64,000 bases of DNA from Haloferax marinisediminis (GCF_009674585.1 NZ_WKJP01000001.1:62001-126000), one strand, 5' to 3'; shown: positions 26,391-34,847, numbered from the stretch's first letter. Numbers and translations are program-made. The notes: generated from the sequence alone by a model not told the origin.

Positions 26391-27929
26391 GTGAACGAAC
26401 GATTCGGGAAGACCCCCGAGCTACGCACTTCTGAGTCAGTACAGCTGTTAGACACGACACTTCGCGATGGCGAGCAAGCGCCCGGCGTCTCGTTGACGCC
26501 GGGCGAGAAAGCAGATATCGCACGCGCACTCGACCGCGCGCAGGTCGACTACATCGAAGCAGGAAGCGCCTGCACCGGTCCCGGCGAACGCGAGACCATC
26601 AAGCGCGTCACGTCGCTGGGTCTGGATGCGACGGTGACGAGCTTCGCTCGCGGCGTCCAGAGCGACATCGACCTCGCACTCGACTGTGACGTCGGCGGCA
26701 TCACACTCGTCGTCCCGGCGAGTGAACGCCACATCGAGTCGAAAGTCGGCACGACCCGCGAGGGTGTCGTCCAGACGACCAACGAACTCGTCGCGTACGC
26801 CAAAGACCACGGTCTGTGGGTCGAAGTCATCGGCGAAGACGGCTCTCGTGCCTCGCCGGAGTTCCTCGAAGAACTCGCGCAGACGTCTCACGACGCCGGC
26901 GCAGACCGGTTCTGTTTCGCCGACACGGTCGGCCACACCAGTCCCGAACACACGTACGAAGTCGTCTCACGACTCGCCGAGTACGGGCCGACGTCGACCC
27001 ACACGCACGACGATTTGGGGCTCGCGATGGCGAACGTTCACGCCAGTCTGGCCGCGGGTGCGGACCTCGTCCACACCACGGTCAACGGCATCGGCGAACG
27101 CGCCGGCAACGTCGCCCTCGAAGAGGTTGCAATCGCGCTGAAGCACTGCTACGGCGTCGAGACCGTCAAACTCGACGAACTCTACGGACTGGCCCAAAAA
27201 GTCGCCCACTCGACGGGCATCGACCTGCCGCCGAACAAGGCAGTCGTCGGCCAGAACGCGTTCACGCACGAGAGCGGCATCCACACCGACGGCACGCTCA
27301 AAGACGACGCGATGTACGAGCCGTACCCACCGGAGATGGTGGGGCGCGAACGACGCCTCGTCCTCGGAAAGCACGCCGGTCGTGCCGGCGTCAAGGCCGC
27401 ACTCGACGAACACAACGTCGATGCGACCGACGAGGAAGTCATGGCCGTCGTCAACCGGGTGAAGGAACTCGGCGACCGTGGAAAGCGCGTCACCGACGCC
27501 GACCTCCTCGCGTTCGCAGAAGACGTCCAGGGGCGCGAACGTGACAGACAGGTCGAACTGCTCGACCTCACGGCAGCGTCCGGCGGTGGAACACCGACTG
27601 CGAGCGTGCGACTCCGCGTCGACAACGAAGAGCGCGTCGCCTCCGGAACTGGTTCTGGTCCGGTCGACGCCGCGGTGAAAGCAGTCCGAAAAGCACTCGG
27701 CCCCGACGCAGACGCCCAACTCGACGAGTACCACGTCGACGCAATCACCGGCGGGACCGACGCCGTGGTGACCGTCGAAGTGACCATGTCGCTCGGTGAC
27801 CGGAGTGTCTCTGTCGCGGCATCGGACGCGGACATCACGCGGGCGAGTGTGCAGGCGATGGTCGATGCACTCGACCGTCTCCTCGAACCAAGCCACACAA
27901 AAGCAGAGCCTGCATCTGCTGACGACTAA
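26391..27929 (+). CDS. cimA: (R)-citramalate synthase / 2-isopropylmalate synthase family
   Basis: A 512-aa HMGL-like acyltransferase of the LeuA/CimA family, which condenses acetyl-CoA with pyruvate (citramalate) or 2-oxoisovalerate. VQLLDTTLRDGEQAPGVS is the N-terminal metal/substrate motif. THTHDDLGLAMANV and ATVNGIGERAGN-type NGIGERAGN carry the metal-binding His and glycine motif. The C-terminal third is the LeuA regulatory/dimerisation domain (GGTPTASVRLRV ... YHVDAITGGTDA). In haloarchaea this gene is usually annotated citramalate synthase for isoleucine formation. Specificity is not proven by sequence alone. GTG at 26391 was chosen, with GTG at 26349 as the alternative. Confidence 0.85.
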   Translation: MNERFGKTPELRTSESVQLLDTTLRDGEQAPGVSLTPGEKADIARALDRAQVDYIEAGSACTGPGERETIKRVTSLGLDATVTSFARGVQSDIDLALDCDVGGITLVVPASERHIESKVGTTREGVVQTTNELVAYAKDHGLWVEVIGEDGSRASPEFLEELAQTSHDAGADRFCFADTVGHTSPEHTYEVVSRLAEYGPTSTHTHDDLGLAMANVHASLAAGADLVHTTVNGIGERAGNVALEEVAIALKHCYGVETVKLDELYGLAQKVAHSTGIDLPPNKAVVGQNAFTHESGIHTDGTLKDDAMYEPYPPEMVGRERRLVLGKHAGRAGVKAALDEHNVDATDEEVMAVVNRVKELGDRGKRVTDADLLAFAEDVQGRERDRQVELLDLTAASGGGTPTASVRLRVDNEERVASGTGSGPVDAAVKAVRKALGPDADAQLDEYHVDAITGGTDAVVTVEVTMSLGDRSVSVAASDADITRASVQAMVDALDRLLEPSHTKAEPASADD

Positions 27930-27971
27930 TTCGTCGTCCCGCTGTTCGCGATCGTCCTCGCTGTGTCGCGG

Positions 27972-28151
27972 TCAGCGCGTTTCTTTTGCGACGAGGTAGG
28001 TCCATCCACCTCGGCGCTCGAACCCGATGGCGTCCTCGCCGAGGGTCGACTCTGCGTAGTCGGCAACCCGTCCGGTTCGGACCGTCGTGACGTCTATTCG
28101 GCGCGTCCCGCCGTCTTCGCTCGTGTTCGTGTTCGCCGCATTCGCACTCAT
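27972..28151 (-). CDS. Small haloarchaeal hypothetical protein
   Basis: A 59-aa protein beginning MSANAANTNTSEDGGTRRID and ending with GFERRGGWTYLVAKETR. The composition is acidic-to-neutral and haloarchaeal. It lies 80 bp downstream of the RibD-like gene on the same strand and converges on the citramalate synthase. No domain is recognised. The ATG at 28151 is preferred over the upstream frame to 28235. Confidence 0.55.
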   Translation of the reverse strand: MSANAANTNTSEDGGTRRIDVTTVRTGRVADYAESTLGEDAIGFERRGGWTYLVAKETR

Positions 28152-28231
28152 ACAACGGCAAATGTCCGGAGAGGATATGTATCGAATCCTAGTAGAGTGA
28201 AAGTGAAATCGGCAGACAACAACGAGTCGTG

Positions 28232-28897
28232 TCAAACAGTGTCGTATCGAAGCCAGACGAGGCCATCGTCGAGTAGCTCGACTGCTCGCCGGCGGAGTTC
28301 GATACCCTCATCGGCCATGGTTGGGCCAGGGTCAGGGCCACGACAGAACGTCCGAGCAGACTCGCCACCGACGAGTCGCGGGTGGGCGAGAACGCTCACC
28401 TCGTCGACGAGTCCGGCACGGAGGAGGACACCCGAGAGGGTTCCGCCGCTATCGACGAGTACAGTCTGTGCGTCGTACGCTGATTCGAGTGTCGCGAGCG
28501 CGGCCGCGAGGTCGACTCGGTCGTCACCCGCTTCGATGGTCTCGACGCCGACCTGTTCGAGGTACACGCGGTACTCGTCGGGCGTGGAGTGGGAGACGAG
28601 TGCGACGCCGCGACTCCAGAAGGGAGTTTCGAGGAGGCCACGCCAGTTTCGAATCCGCCCGCGACTGTCGGGGACGACGAGCAGTGGACACGAGTCGTCT
28701 CGACGCTCGAACGGGCTGAGTTCGTCGGGGTCGTCTGCCGGTGGGTTTGCCTCGTCCGCGAGGAGCGTCTCACTCCCGACGAGGTGGACATCGGCGTTCC
28801 ACGTGGCCGCGAGTTCGTAGAATGTGCCAACGTCTGCGGGGAACCCTTCGATACGGCCGTCGAGGCTGACGGCGTTGTGTACGACGACGTGAACCAT
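28232..28897 (-). CDS. RibD C-terminal domain protein (diaminopyrimidine phosphate reductase-like)
   Basis: A 221-aa protein with the dihydrofolate-reductase/RibD_C fold. The start MVHVVVHNAVSLDGRIEGF has the usual SLDG substrate motif, HLVGSETLLAD is the NADPH-side motif, and TVLVDSGGTLSGVLLRAGLV is the C-terminal glycine motif. Archaeal proteins of this kind reduce 2,5-diamino-6-ribosylamino-pyrimidinone phosphate in riboflavin and F420 synthesis. Paralogues exist, so the pathway role is probable rather than certain. Confidence 0.8.
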   Translation of the reverse strand: MVHVVVHNAVSLDGRIEGFPADVGTFYELAATWNADVHLVGSETLLADEANPPADDPDELSPFERRDDSCPLLVVPDSRGRIRNWRGLLETPFWSRGVALVSHSTPDEYRVYLEQVGVETIEAGDDRVDLAAALATLESAYDAQTVLVDSGGTLSGVLLRAGLVDEVSVLAHPRLVGGESARTFCRGPDPGPTMADEGIELRRRAVELLDDGLVWLRYDTV

Positions 28898-28953
28898 ACG
28901 AGACGTAGGTCACACACGGGCAAATCGACACCGCGCCGTACAAGGCCCCGGAG

Positions 28954-29298
28954 ATGCGATATCCGAACGTGACAGACGCCACGTTCGTCGTCGACATCAA
29001 GCCCTCGGCCCGCCGAACCAACGGCGCAGTCGGAACGCTCGTCAACCGGCGAGGACGGCGTCACGTGTTCAGTTCGCGCGACGACGCCGAGATGTGGGCG
29101 AGTGGACTGTCGAGTCGTGGTGGAGTGTCTGTGTGGATTCGCCGCGCCGACCCGCGAGACGAAAGCGACGTGGATGCGTATCTGGTCGGCAGGCGTGGGC
29201 GAGAGCCAGTGCTGGCCGGTGCGTACGACAAGCGACGGCGCCGGTTGCGTGGCGGTGAGGATGGCGAGCAGAAGGCGTTCGAGTCGTTTACCGATTGA
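28954..29298 (+). CDS. Haloarchaeal hypothetical protein
   Basis: A 114-aa basic/acidic protein starting MRYPNVTDATFVVDIKPSAR, with VGTLVNRRGRRHVFSSRDDA and a highly basic stretch (DKRRRRLRGG) near the C terminus. It is divergent from the RibD-like gene. No domain is recognised. The strong coding pattern and lack of overlap support it. Confidence 0.55.
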   Translation: MRYPNVTDATFVVDIKPSARRTNGAVGTLVNRRGRRHVFSSRDDAEMWASGLSSRGGVSVWIRRADPRDESDVDAYLVGRRGREPVLAGAYDKRRRRLRGGEDGEQKAFESFTD

Positions 29299-29351
29299 GT
29301 AGTGCTGGGTGACTGACGCTCCGCGTCACCGACTGGTTCTTGAGAGAATGT

Positions 29352-29375
29352 AGCGCCGAGGGTGAGAGTTGAACT
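29352..29375 (-). repeat. Duplicate of the tRNA-Ser 3' end (att-like scar)
   Basis: These 24 nt match the 3' end (T-arm and acceptor strand) of the tRNA-Ser gene at 29497-29520 with one mismatch. The copy lies 145 bp beyond the tRNA's 3' end on the same strand. No further tRNA homology follows, so it is a fragment and not a second tRNA. Integrated elements create such duplicates, so the short interval may be the scar of a lost element. Confidence 0.7.
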
Positions 29376-29454
29376 ACGTCCAGACGTGCTCGCTTCGCTG
29401 CGCGCGACTGGCCTCGTTAAAATCTCAGGTCGTCGAACATCCTCGTCACGCGGG

Positions 29455-29478
29455 GCGAGAGACACGGAAGTCTCTCGC
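29455..29478. terminator. Hairpin downstream of tRNA-Ser
   Basis: GCGAGAGAC and GTCTCTCGC form a perfect 9-bp stem with a 6-nt loop. It starts about 20 nt after the 3' end of the tRNA on the minus strand and has no long T-run. It may protect or end the tRNA transcript. It could also be a relic of the element once integrated here. Confidence 0.4.
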
Positions 29479-29498
29479 GGGGTGACGTTCGGAAGAAG

Positions 29499-29583
29499 CG
29501 CCGAGGGTGAGATTTGAACTCACGTGTCCGAATGGACAGTAGATTTCGAATCTACCGCCTTGGCCGGGCTAGGCTACCTCGGC
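29499..29583 (-). tRNA. tRNA-Ser (anticodon CGA)
   Basis: On the minus strand the acceptor stem GCCGAGG pairs with CCTCGGC, followed by discriminator G, as expected for serine. The anticodon stem GTAGA/TCTAC encloses the loop TTCGAAA, anticodon CGA (reads UCG). The long variable arm TGTCC-ATTC-GGACA is typical of class II tRNAs (Ser/Leu). The T-arm GTGAG-TTCAAAT-CTCAC is intact. CCA is not encoded and no intron is present. Confidence 0.97.
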
Positions 29584-29729
29584 TTCCATCAGTTCATCTC
29601 TCGCGGATAGTTTAATCCGTTTCGATTTCGAGAAGCTTCGGGTGGCGTGACCACGTGACGAAACGGCGACGACTAACGGACCAGTACGACGACCAACGGG
29701 ACTAAGTTTCACGCAGACGCGGGCGTAGC

Positions 29730-30680
29730 ATGGACATCGACCAGGCGAGCGAGACGTGTTCACGGGTTCTGGACACCATCTCGGGCGCCGTCATCGCCGA
29801 GCGGTCGTTCCTCGAAACCGTTCTCACGGGCGTCCTCGCCCGTGGTCACGTCCTCCTCGAAGACGTCCCCGGTACAGGGAAGACCCTCACCGCCCGCAGT
29901 GTTGCGACTGCACTCGGCCTCTCGTTTTCGCGCATCCAGTTCACTCCCGACCTCCTGCCCGCCGACGTGACCGGGACGAACATCTACGACGAACGCGACC
30001 GGTCGTTCGAGTTCTCACCCGGCCCCGTCTTCGCCAACGTCGTCCTCGCCGACGAGATCAATCGTGCGCCGCCGAAGACGCAGGCCGCGCTCCTCGAAGC
30101 GATGGAAGAAGGACAGGTGACCGTCGACGGCGAGACGCACCAACTCCCGAAGCCGTTCTTCGTCATCGCCACGCAGAACCCCGTCGAACAGGAGGGGACA
30201 TTCACGTTGCCGGAAGCACAGGTCGACCGATTCGTCGTGAAGTCGGCGATTGGCTACCCAGACCTCGACGGCGAAGTCGAACTGCTCCGCCGACGCGCCG
30301 GTCGTGAAGAACAGAGCCCGAGCATCGAACGCGTTCTCGACCGCGAGTCTGTCGTCGCCATCCGGCGCGCACCAGAACAGGTCCGCGTCGACGACGACCT
30401 GTTGCGCTACATGGCCGAACTCACCCGTGAGACTCGAACCGACCGACGCGTCCGTGTCGGCGTCTCACCACGCGGAACCCAACGACTGTTCGAAGCGACA
30501 CGCGCCCGCGCCGTCATCGAGGGCCGGACGTTCGTCACACCCGACGACGTCAAGCGCGTCGCGCAGTCCGTCCTCGCTCATCGACTCGTTCTCACCCCGG
30601 ACGCCCGCGTCGAAGACGTGCAGAAGGCAGACGTGATTGCCGAGGTTCTCGACCGGGTGTCTGTGCCGACGGTAGACTGA
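29730..30680 (+). CDS. MoxR-family AAA ATPase
   Basis: A 316-aa MoxR AAA+ ATPase, a chaperone-like protein that remodels partner proteins, often together with DUF58/von Willebrand-type proteins. Walker A is EDVPGTGKT (about residues 44-52), Walker B is VVLADEINRAPP, and sensor 1 is VIATQNPVEQEGT. The C-terminal lid has VGVSPRGTQRLFEATRA. Its usual DUF58 and membrane partners lie next to it but on the opposite strand, convergent, rather than in one operon. Confidence 0.92.
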   Translation: MDIDQASETCSRVLDTISGAVIAERSFLETVLTGVLARGHVLLEDVPGTGKTLTARSVATALGLSFSRIQFTPDLLPADVTGTNIYDERDRSFEFSPGPVFANVVLADEINRAPPKTQAALLEAMEEGQVTVDGETHQLPKPFFVIATQNPVEQEGTFTLPEAQVDRFVVKSAIGYPDLDGEVELLRRRAGREEQSPSIERVLDRESVVAIRRAPEQVRVDDDLLRYMAELTRETRTDRRVRVGVSPRGTQRLFEATRARAVIEGRTFVTPDDVKRVAQSVLAHRLVLTPDARVEDVQKADVIAEVLDRVSVPTVD

Positions 30681-30713
30681 GCCCACGTACTCCTCCATCG
30701 TCCGCGAACGACG

Positions 30714-31211
30714 TCACCTCCTGACCCACGCGACGAGCGCGATGACGCCAACGAGGAGTAACACGACGGCCGCGATGGGTTGCCCGCCAGACGCGACAAC
30801 CCAGAGTGCGTAGACGACGCCAACCCCGACAGTGAGGACGAGGAGCGTCGTCGCCGCGTGGACGACTTCGAGACGGGTCGTGTCCGTCTCTCTGCCGAGG
30901 TGGTCGCCGACAGAGAGCGCATTTTCACCGACGTCCCACGCGAGAATCGACGCGACGGCCCCGAGGAGGAGTGCTTCGACGCCGACACCGCCAACACCGC
31001 CGAAGATGAGTGCGAGGAAGAACACGCCACCAGCCACGTCGAGGATGCGGCGAGACCCACGGGCCAGTCCTGCGGCGAGGACGACGGTTCCGACGAGGCC
31101 ACCGAAGCCTGCAGTCGTCGTCGAAAAGGCGAGTGCAAGGGTGGCGAGGCCCCCTGCAGAGAGCGCCATCGCCGTTCCAGTCCGCGTTGGCCGTCGGGTG
31201 ATTTCACTCAT
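30714..31211 (-). CDS. DUF7519-like small membrane protein
   Basis: A 165-aa protein with about five hydrophobic helices, such as LVGTVVLAAGLA, GGVFFLALIFGGVGGVGVEA and IAAVVLLLVGVIALVAWV. It is the last gene of a minus-strand operon with DUF58, DUF7269-like and DUF4129 genes. The ATG at 31211 is preceded by GGAGGTGA about 6 nt upstream, which supports it over the GTG at 31220. Family name by position and shape; the function is unknown. Confidence 0.65.
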   Translation of the reverse strand: MSEITRRPTRTGTAMALSAGGLATLALAFSTTTAGFGGLVGTVVLAAGLARGSRRILDVAGGVFFLALIFGGVGGVGVEALLLGAVASILAWDVGENALSVGDHLGRETDTTRLEVVHAATTLLVLTVGVGVVYALWVVASGGQPIAAVVLLLVGVIALVAWVRR

Positions 31212-31226
31212 TTCGTTCACCTCCGC

Positions 31227-32495
31227 TCACTGCGACCACCCCAACTCCGCTCTGGCGAGCGCGACTGCGAGTGGTTCGTCTCCCCAATCGACGACGCGAA
31301 TCCCGGCGCGCCGCAGGTCGCGGAGACGCAAGTCACGTTCGAGGCGGGCGAGGCGGGCACCGACGGTTCGTGTGGTAGTCGGGTCCGGTGAGACCACCGT
31401 GACTGCGTGGCCGTACGCCTCCAGTCGTCGGGCGACGGAGACAGCGTAATCGTCGGTGAGTGGCGAACAGAAGATGACCTGTGCGTCACTGGAGAGGCGT
31501 CGTCGCAGGCGGCGAATGGCGACAGAGGGGAAGAATGCCTCAGTCGGCGGTGTCGGTGCGAACGCGGGATGCGTCGCGAAGACTCGTCGAGCCCGAGCGC
31601 GGTGGTCGGTCCCTGCCGACGGTGCGACCCAGCACTCGTTCGGCCCGAACGCGGCGATGCCGACGCTATCGCCGCTGTCGAGGAGCGCCGAGAACGCGAT
31701 ACTCGCCGCATCGACGCTCCGCTCGACGGCCGTCTCGGCGTCGGCGTTGGGGGCGACGTGTGCCTCTGCCCGTGTGTCGATGACGAGGACGACAGCAGCA
31801 GCGCGTTCTTCGCGGAACTGCACCGTCGCGAGTTCACCTGTTCGAGCGCGACGATTCCAGTCGATACGCCGAATCGGGTCGCCGTGGCGGTACTCTCTGA
31901 TGGAGGCGAACTCCAGTCCCGACCCGGGAACGTCTGTTTCGACGCGACCGGCGTACTTCGAGGTGAGGCCACGAAGTGGGAGGTCTGCCGTCGCCGCGAG
32001 TTCGGGTTCACATCGCATCGTGGTCTCGGTACGCATCGTCTCACGGCGCTCGACGGTTCCACTCGGGTCGCGGGCGATGACGACAGTGTCGTCCCACGTG
32101 TGTTCGCCGCGAATCGCCGAGACGGTGTACGTCGTCGTCGCGGTTGCACCGGGGCGAAGCGCCGTTCCGAGCCGGGCGGGGCCGTCAGAGACTGCCAGTG
32201 CCGGCGGGACACCGTCGACGATTCGGAGGTCGAAGAGCGTTCGCGACCCCTCGTTGGTGACGCTAAGCGTGACTTCAACGTCTTCGTCCGGTGCAGGCGT
32301 CGAATCAGAGAGTTCGCGCTCGATGTGGAGTTCGACCTCCGGAACTGCAGCGATGCGGACGTATCCGAGGAAGACGACGCCGAGTCCAGCGAGTAAGAGT
32401 GGTGCTGGTTCACGGGTCAACACGCCCGCCGCCGCGGCGATGAGGACCAACCCTTCGAGGCCGCTCCAGCGTTCGGTATCGAATCCTCGGGTCAT
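31227..32495 (-). CDS. DUF58 domain protein
   Basis: A 422-aa protein with two N-terminal hydrophobic helices (GLEGLVLIAAAAGVLT, PLLLAGLGVVFLGYV), a beta-rich region (about residues 50-170) and a DUF58 domain. Its hallmark is GSGLEFASIREYRHGDPIRR-type EYRHGD followed by IDWNRRARTGELATVQF. A vWA-like part follows (AAVVLVIDTRAEAHVA). MoxR-DUF58 pairs are thought to act at the cell envelope. The ATG overlaps the upstream gene's stop by 4 nt. Confidence 0.85.
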   Translation of the reverse strand: MTRGFDTERWSGLEGLVLIAAAAGVLTREPAPLLLAGLGVVFLGYVRIAAVPEVELHIERELSDSTPAPDEDVEVTLSVTNEGSRTLFDLRIVDGVPPALAVSDGPARLGTALRPGATATTTYTVSAIRGEHTWDDTVVIARDPSGTVERRETMRTETTMRCEPELAATADLPLRGLTSKYAGRVETDVPGSGLEFASIREYRHGDPIRRIDWNRRARTGELATVQFREERAAAVVLVIDTRAEAHVAPNADAETAVERSVDAASIAFSALLDSGDSVGIAAFGPNECWVAPSAGTDHRARARRVFATHPAFAPTPPTEAFFPSVAIRRLRRRLSSDAQVIFCSPLTDDYAVSVARRLEAYGHAVTVVSPDPTTTRTVGARLARLERDLRLRDLRRAGIRVVDWGDEPLAVALARAELGWSQ

Positions 32496-33130
32496 TCGCG
32501 TTCTCCGTCGGTCGGCGATGCACGCGCAGTTTCGTGTGGGTTGGCGTGTTCCGTGCCTGTCGAACCGGACTTGGCGTCCGTCGAGTCGCGTCCAACACGC
32601 TCTATCGCCGCGACTGTCCGCTCGACGCGAGCGACCAACACAGACTGTCCAGACAGGAGGAGTCGAAGTCGATACCCGAGTGGAACCGACACGTCCGCAC
32701 CGAGGAATCGGGCCGCGACGACGTCGTCTGTCCAGCCGCCGGTGTCAACGAGCGTTGCTGCAGCCTCCGGGGTTCGACCGTCACGAAGGACGAGCGCACG
32801 CACTGCACGCTGTTCGAGTCGGTCGGTGAGTCGCTCGCGAGCGCCCCACGTTCCCCGGCGCGTCATGGCCGACACGAGTTCGGTGTCGAAGTCAGCACCG
32901 GGGGCGGGAACTTCGACGCGAACCTCCGGGTCGCTGGTCGTGGTGGTTCGTGTGGTCGTCGCGCGGCGGCGTTGCACGTATCTGAGGCCCTGAAGCGTAG
33001 CGAGAGCCGCGACCAACCCGAGGAAGACGTCGGTAAGTTGGAGGCCGAGCGAGACACCCGCGACGACGGCGAATCCAGCACCTGTCGCGGCGACACCGAC
33101 GAGAAGCGCGAGCGACCGTCTCCTCGTCAT
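32492..33130 (-). CDS. DUF7269-like membrane-anchored protein
   Basis: A 212-aa protein with two N-terminal hydrophobic helices (LALLVGVAATGAGFAVVAGV and LTDVFLGLVAALATLQGL) and a mainly helical soluble part with RGTWGARERLTDRLEQRAVR. It overlaps both neighbours by 4 nt (ATGA), so it is firmly in the DUF58/DUF4129 operon. The function is unknown. Confidence 0.65.
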   Translation of the reverse strand: MTRRRSLALLVGVAATGAGFAVVAGVSLGLQLTDVFLGLVAALATLQGLRYVQRRRATTTRTTTTSDPEVRVEVPAPGADFDTELVSAMTRRGTWGARERLTDRLEQRAVRALVLRDGRTPEAAATLVDTGGWTDDVVAARFLGADVSVPLGYRLRLLLSGQSVLVARVERTVAAIERVGRDSTDAKSGSTGTEHANPHETARASPTDGERE

Positions 33131-34113
33131 CGTCGTTCCCCTGGTCCGCGGTCAGTTGCCGCCTGCCCATCGGCCGCGTAGTTCGACTCGATGTTGCGGA
33201 GGGCGTCGACCGCACGCTGTTCGCGGTCTGTCGTCGCTTCGGCCCCACCGTATCGGACCTCCTCGAACAGCGTCGTCAGTTGCGTCACGTCTTCTCGCGC
33301 CATGCCTGCTTCGACGGCAACGGCGGCGAACTCTGCGGGAGTGGCGGACTGTCGGTTGGGCACAGAGAGGAGGGACGTCATCTCTGCCCACGCGCGGAAC
33401 ACCTCGTTTTCGACACCCCCTGTCCCGGACTCGATTCGTTCGGCAGCGTCGCCAGCGGCCCGGCCGACGGCAGCGACGTCCGGTCCATCTTCGGGAACTG
33501 TCGCTTCGGTACCGTCGTCACCGTCAGGTGAGTCACCGGTGCCGGTGACGAGCATGACGAGGGCCGCCACGAGTGCGACCACGAGCAAGAGACTGAACAG
33601 TGCCGTCGGGGGTGAAACACTCTGGACTCCGCCAGCACCCTCTCCGAGGCTTCCACCACCACCGGGGGCGAACACCGAGATGTTTCCCACGGCGGCAGCG
33701 GCCTGTGTCGAAAGCGAGAACTCTCGGCGACACGCGGTCAGGAACCCGAACAGAAGGACGACCGGGGGACCAAGTGCCAAGACGACGGCGACCGGCGGGA
33801 GGAGTGACCGCGTCTCCCAGTAGGCGTATCCACCGAGGAGCAGGAACCCAGCGAGGACGAGGCCGACGACTTCGGGAGAGAGAAGCCACGGGAGACACGG
33901 CGTCGGAATGCTGATTCCTTCGGTATCGCCCGAGAGTGGCTGAAATCCAGTGTCCTGTGTCTCGCCAGCGCCACTGCCTCCAGCGTTACCAGCACCGAAT
34001 CCAGAGGGACCGCCGTCTGTCACGACGGTCGAGTCGATCGTAGCCGCCGCGACGGCGAGCGCGACGACCGCGAGGAGGGCTAGTGCGAGCGCACCGTACG
34101 CAGAGCGGTCCAC
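33127..34113 (-). CDS. DUF4129 domain membrane protein
   Basis: A protein of about 328 aa with an N-terminal helix (YGALALALLAVVALAVAAAT), a Gly/Ser/Thr-rich exposed part, three more helices (LSPEVVGLVLAGFLLLGGYA, PVAVVLALGPPVVLLFG, ALFSLLLVVALVAALVML) and a cytoplasmic DUF4129 domain with VFRAWAEMTSLL and TPAEFAAVAVEAGM. It heads the DUF58 operon and faces the origin. The GTG at 34113 has a TATA-like box about 27 nt upstream. An ATG at 34146 would add 11 residues. Confidence 0.75.
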   Translation of the reverse strand: MDRSAYGALALALLAVVALAVAAATIDSTVVTDGGPSGFGAGNAGGSGAGETQDTGFQPLSGDTEGISIPTPCLPWLLSPEVVGLVLAGFLLLGGYAYWETRSLLPPVAVVLALGPPVVLLFGFLTACRREFSLSTQAAAAVGNISVFAPGGGGSLGEGAGGVQSVSPPTALFSLLLVVALVAALVMLVTGTGDSPDGDDGTEATVPEDGPDVAAVGRAAGDAAERIESGTGGVENEVFRAWAEMTSLLSVPNRQSATPAEFAAVAVEAGMAREDVTQLTTLFEEVRYGGAEATTDREQRAVDALRNIESNYAADGQAATDRGPGERR

Positions 34114-34689
34114 GACACAAAGTAACAGTATCCGAGGTAAAGACATTTCGAGGACGACACCACGCTGGCACGGAAATTGCACCACGAGAGGCCCCACAGC
34201 GACTTACAGCGACTCACAACGACCCACACCGAAGCGGTGATAACTCGTAGCGAACTCAGCGTGATGGCCGATGGGACAGACCACCGATGCACGTGAATGT
34301 GCACGCACAAAGTTCACTCAGAGACCGGCAGCTCAGCCCTCACACACCACGTTTACAAGTGAATGGCGGGGGCTGACCGAAGGTAAAACCGACCCACAGA
34401 CACCACCGTTTCATGTGAAGCGCTGCGAACATGCGAGGGGCCCGAGTTCGGAGAGACCACGATTACAAGTGAATTGGTTCGAGTGACCGTTGTCGGTTAC
34501 CCACCACCACTGCAGGTGAATCACGGGGCATAACGCCTCTTCTCGTCGAATTACCGCGTCGAGAATCACGTGCGGCTGTGGTTCCGACCACCCCTTCATG
34601 TCAGCGCTTTAGTTGAAGAGACGCACTGTTGTTCTTCTAGAGACTCTCGTCTCTCACTATTCACTTGTAACAGTGGTGTGTGTCTGTTC

Positions 34690-34718
34690 AGTAGTAGTCA
34701 GTCAGAGTAGTAGTCAGT
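34690..34718. repeat. Short tandem repeat in the origin
   Basis: AGTAGTAGTCAGT occurs twice, at 34690-34702 and 34706-34718, with a 16-bp period. It lies between the inverted ORB-like copy and the orc promoter. Confidence 0.8.
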
Positions 34719-34817
34719 ACCAAGATAGACCGGTCGTCCAACCAACGCCCAACCCGTACCCCACCGTCCACAGACGAACACCGCGAACGAATTCACATGA
34801 ATCAGATGAAATCGGGG

Positions 34818-34826
34818 TTTTAAATA
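34818..34826 (+). promoter_or_regulatory. TATA-like box of orc1/cdc6
   Basis: TTTTAAATA-type sequence is centred about 26 nt upstream of the ATG at 34848, as expected for a leaderless transcript. It sits at the edge of the repeat region, so Orc binding could autoregulate the gene. Confidence 0.6.
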
Positions 34827-34847
34827 GGGGGACGGCACAACGACCCG

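Larger units (their letters stand above)
34198..34847. other. Probable chromosomal replication origin
   Basis: The gene-free region upstream of orc1/cdc6 holds an 18-bp motif of form CCAC-N8-GTGAAT or close variants. Forward copies lie at 34281-34298, 34347-34364, 34403-34420, 34457-34474 and 34504-34521, a degenerate one at 34588-34605 and an inverted one at 34659-34676. Spacing is about 47-66 bp among the forward copies. The inverted copy faces the others, as in archaeal origins where origin recognition boxes flank an unwinding element. The stretch after the last forward copy is less G/C-rich. Orc-linked gene, repeats and a leaderless orc promoter together support an origin; in Haloferax the related locus is oriC2/orc5 by memory. 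Confidence 0.85.

Noticed and set aside
34281-34605. ORB-like repeats as a CRISPR array
   Set aside because: The repeats are only 18 bp, imperfect, and one is inverted. They are next to orc1/cdc6 with no cas genes, so an origin is the better reading.
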